From contig CM072341.1 of assembly GCA_036874045.1 (NCBI GenBank), forward strand, positions 9,870,501 to 9,934,500: DNA of 64,000 nt, written 5' to 3'. The notes beneath the pieces were generated by a model that made no database searches, was not told the origin of the DNA, and saw only the letters and a program-made list of their open reading frames with translations. Position 1 is the first letter of the stretch. Each line of letters begins with the position of its first letter. A program made the position numbers and the translations under genes. Positions 60,936-64,000 of this stretch are shown here, one piece after another. The DNA comes from Cymodocea nodosa (lineage: Eukaryota > Streptophyta > Magnoliopsida > Alismatales > Cymodoceaceae).

Positions 60936-61764
60936 CTAACATTCAGATATTTCAAACAGTAACCATTAAGATTTTTAGTATCTTGAATGAATTAATTTCA
61001 GTAAACAATAAAACTATTTTCTATTTTCTAAATCAAACAAACATAAAACATTCACAATATTGACAATGATAATATTAACCACGATACAAAATAAATAATA
61101 CAACACTTTAATACTAAATGTAAACATATATAATTAATTATTTCTTGGTATTTTTGTTTTGATATGTTCCTAAAGATGAGCAAAAGGTGAAATGTAAAAA
61201 TCTCTATCGATAGTAAGAACTTCTATCACTACATGTGACGCGATTACACCACTAAAAACTTAATCACTTACAATCTTGCCTCCTCTCCCTACAGAATCGC
61301 GAACCAAGACTTGTAAGTTGATCTCCTCTTCAGTATACTAGCATCAACCTGAAACAAAGGCTAGAAGCTTTACGATCTCTTGAGATATGAGTCGATGCTT
61401 GGTGAAAATGGCTTCCCTTCCTGCGACGCGATCACTCTTTATAGTGGTTGTTAGTCACCATATTTGGCTTAGAATCGACCCGACATCTAGAAAGTATCCT
61501 CATAGACCTCTAATGGTTGGTGATTTTGGTGGTGGTGTGGAGCTTCAGGGAACTTTCGATGCTTCCTATAGTTAGCATGGTCCTCCACCTCCTACACACC
61601 CTTTCTTCGTCTTTCTTCTCTTCTTTTATATTTATTCCAGTAGTAATTATTTCTGCTTAAATAATCGGTTGGATTTCCTTCATTCATATCAATGATGGTG
61701 ATTTCTTCTTCATTCCACGAGTGAATTCCTACGTGATATGTGCAATCGTGGCTTTCCTTCATAT

Positions 61765-63252
61765 TGTAACTCTTCTAGTTCTTGCACTTGCAAAACACAT
61801 GACTAAACAAGAAAACTTATCTACTCATTAGTCATTTTATAAAACTCAAACAGTTATCTTGTAGGATCGTTGTATCACAAGAGGGGTAAATTGTGTCTTT
61901 AGTAATTAAAATTACCAGTAGATAAAACAAGAGCACGAAACACTTGTAAATAAAATTCTATTCTTTATAAACTTTAAAGAAAGAATTTACAATATCTTTT
62001 CAGCTCAATTCCCTTCTTGACGGTTTTGATACAGTAATGTTCGATATACAATTCAAATAGAAAATGAAGTTCTTATTCAAAACTAATTTCAAATTGTATA
62101 AAACCTGATCTTTATGCACATAGCTCCTTTCCTTCTTTTTGCTCAGCTTCTGTATCTCTTCTTCTCTAGTTGTTGAATTTCCAGACTTCTTGCGTTTGCA
62201 GCTCCTTTTCTGAAATTGCTTGGAATTTCGAACTTCTTCTAATGTTGGAGAATTTTTCTAGATATGAATATTCAGACTTGATTTTTCAGTTTGGGATCAA
62301 GATTGAATATTTAGACTTGATTTTTGAGATTGGGATCCTCATTGTAATGTAGCTCATACTCTTTATTAGTAGTCAAACTATGATTTCACATTCAGCATGT
62401 TCATCCACTTAATCCATAATCCATGTACTAATTTCAAATTCAAATCATCCACGATTTCCACTACCATTTTGAATTTCCATTTTCTCCACTATCATTTTGA
62501 AATTTCCACAATTTCCACTCATAGATTCACCAAAACTTTATCTTCCTAGAGACTTGTAGAATATCTTCTAAGTCTTCATTTTAGTCGAACACTTATCCTT
62601 TAAGTCTTGTAAAAACTCAAACATTTATCTATAACTCTTCGAGTTTTTACATTTGCAAAACATGTGACTGAACATAGAAAATTTATCTATTCATTAGTCA
62701 TTTTATAAAACTCGAATAGTTATCTATCCATGTGTATAAAAACTCGAATAGTTATCTAACTCTTCGATTTTCATTACTGAATGCACATGGAAAACATGTG
62801 AGAACTTAAAACATTAAAAACACATGTAGATAACTTAACTATACGAGTTTTTAACATAACTCTTCGACTAAATTGAAACGTTAACTATCCAAAAACTTTA
62901 ACTATTCGAAAATCTAACTATCCAAAAGTTAACTATCTGAAATTTTAAATGAAACTTTCCGATAACTTGTCAACATTTAATTACATGACTATTATACTTA
63001 GAAAATATTATTTAGACTTATTTATAAACTTTAATAAAGCATTTATCATCAAAACAAAATTCCTAACATATCCATCCATGCGTATAAAAACTCGAACAGT
63101 TATCTAACTCTTTGATTTTTCATTACCGAATGCACATGAAAAACACGTGAAAACTTAAAACACACATGTAGATAACTTAACTATGCGAGTTTTTAACATA
63201 ACTGTTCGACTAAAACAAAACGTTAACTATCCGAACGTTTACATTTCCTATT
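61765..63252. mobile_element. Copia LTR patch inside LTR E
   Basis: 61765-61859 and 63069-63252 replace A-LTR sequence and resemble the inside of the LTR at 61860-63068 (compare 62640-62990). So a copia LTR fragment already sat here and then received a second LTR of its own family. Confidence 0.55.
61860..63068 (-). mobile_element. Copia solo LTR (family of element H)
   Basis: TGTAGGATCGTTG at 61860 to AAAATTCCTAACA at 63068, 1209 bp; flanks tatct (61855-61859) and tatcc (63069-63073). Hairpin 62744-62754 with 62757-62767. ORF 62170-62352 is repeat-derived. Confidence 0.85.
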
Positions 63253-63825
63253 TTTGGATAACACTAATACAACACATTACCTTAGTGTATATTCAAGTAA
63301 CTCAATGCGTATAGTTATGCTAACTTAACGAGTTAAATATGTGCAGTTCACATGATATAATAAAGCATTTAAATTCAATACGTGCATAATTCTAACTTAA
63401 TAAGTAAAAGGATATTTCGGATACTTACAAACCTTAACTATCTAATGCTCAAACACATTTCGGATAGTTACCTGATAACTTACCAAAAATTCACTTAAGT
63501 CATGAATTAAGGTTACAACACGTGTACTCTAGGAAATAATAAAATATTCTTTAAGTGTTTAAAGCATAACTATCCGGTACATGAAATGTAACTCTCCAAA
63601 ATAACAAATAATTTGGATACTTAAGAATTTCAAAGCTTGTAACTCACTGACAATTCAAGAATGTACTTAATTAACATTAATTTCTTGAAATTATGCAGAT
63701 TCTTTCATTAAAGCATATAATAGTGCAATTATAACATAATGTCTTAATTCTTATATGATAAGCTAAATATTATGCAATTAACCATCATTTAACCCTTAAT
63801 ATTATGCACTTTTTCATTCTAAACA

Positions 63826-64000
63826 ACCTTAAAAGTTGAAATTGTTGGTCTAAAGAATATTATTTGTAAATTCACTAAAAGAGAAAGAGGATTAAATAAA
63901 ATTATAGGATCTTGAAGACTATGAGTAAATAAATTTGGCCTTGGGTATGCTACACTATAGGAAGTTTCTTACTATAGTGGTGTGATCCACTTTTACAAAG
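63826..64000 (+). pseudogene. copia gag/pol of element G, part 3
   Basis: After LTR E the G frame resumes (LKVEIVGLKNII, KFTKRERGLNKI, then a GLGYA motif), the coiled-coil end of SIRE-like gag. It contains stops and runs off the window. Confidence 0.7.

Larger units (their letters stand above)
58929..63825 (-). mobile_element. A-family solo LTR E with nested insertions
   Basis: Left part 58929-59366 and right parts 60941-61764 and about 63253-63825 align with the A/B LTRs, including the triple hairpin (about 59142-59232) and the end block TTTTTCATTCTAAACA (63825). Flanks atctt / acctt are near-matching duplications, with one base missing at the left. It splits copia G gag. Three foreign stretches lie inside: 59367-60935, the copia-LTR patch 61765-63252 and, within it, 61860-63068. 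ORF 61387-61575 is LTR sequence. Confidence 0.8.

Overview
This is a transposable-element-dominated, AT-rich stretch of a flowering-plant nuclear genome. The sequence shows Athila-type Ty3/gypsy elements with a tRNA-Asp primer binding site, SIRE/Maximus-type Ty1/copia elements with an initiator-tRNA-Met-like primer binding site and an env-position ORF, and one spliced host gene (a remorin). I see no operons, tRNA or rRNA genes, or CRISPR. The species cannot be named from this window; a eudicot is likely. Most retroelement ORFs are broken by stops that look like C-to-T or G-to-A changes, as expected of silenced, methylated DNA.

Layout. 1-1882: fragment of an Athila-like element (C, minus). 1883-2853 plus 19787-20816: one LTR of a second element (B, minus), split by a complete element A (2854-19781, minus; 2.0-kb LTRs, PPT, PBS, 5-bp target duplication). 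B continues as internal sequence from 20817 to about 26960. A third Athila-like element (D, plus) has its 5' LTR at about 26965-28603, a tRNA-Asp PBS, and gag zinc-knuckle/PR/RT/RH/IN to 34788, interrupted by a solo LTR (30793-32328). 35380-36686 is a copia LTR joining D to the pol of copia element F (36690-45954), which carries a long 3' ORF with a ~980-bp tandem duplication. 47600-50500 is the only non-repetitive island and holds a five-exon remorin gene (minus). 50510-54270 is the 3' part of another copia (H, minus) with a perfect solo-LTR insertion. 54275-64000 is the 5' part of copia G (plus), whose gag is split by a gypsy solo LTR (55976-58120) and by an A-family solo LTR (58929-63825) that itself contains two copia solo LTRs.

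Most unusual points. (1) In A and B the gag capsid domain lies downstream of integrase, next to a captured F-box gene, while the gag zinc knuckle and protease start directly after the PBS; D has the same 5' arrangement. (2) The 3' ORF of the gypsy elements and that of the copia elements are homologous, and a ~1.1-kb non-coding block is also shared between the two superfamilies. (3) LTRs and spacers of both superfamilies carry arrays of short hairpins with a constant GTTA/TAAC core and co-varying outer arms, mixed with CACGTG boxes. Together these suggest a local lineage of gypsy and copia elements that exchange 3' modules and regulatory repeats.
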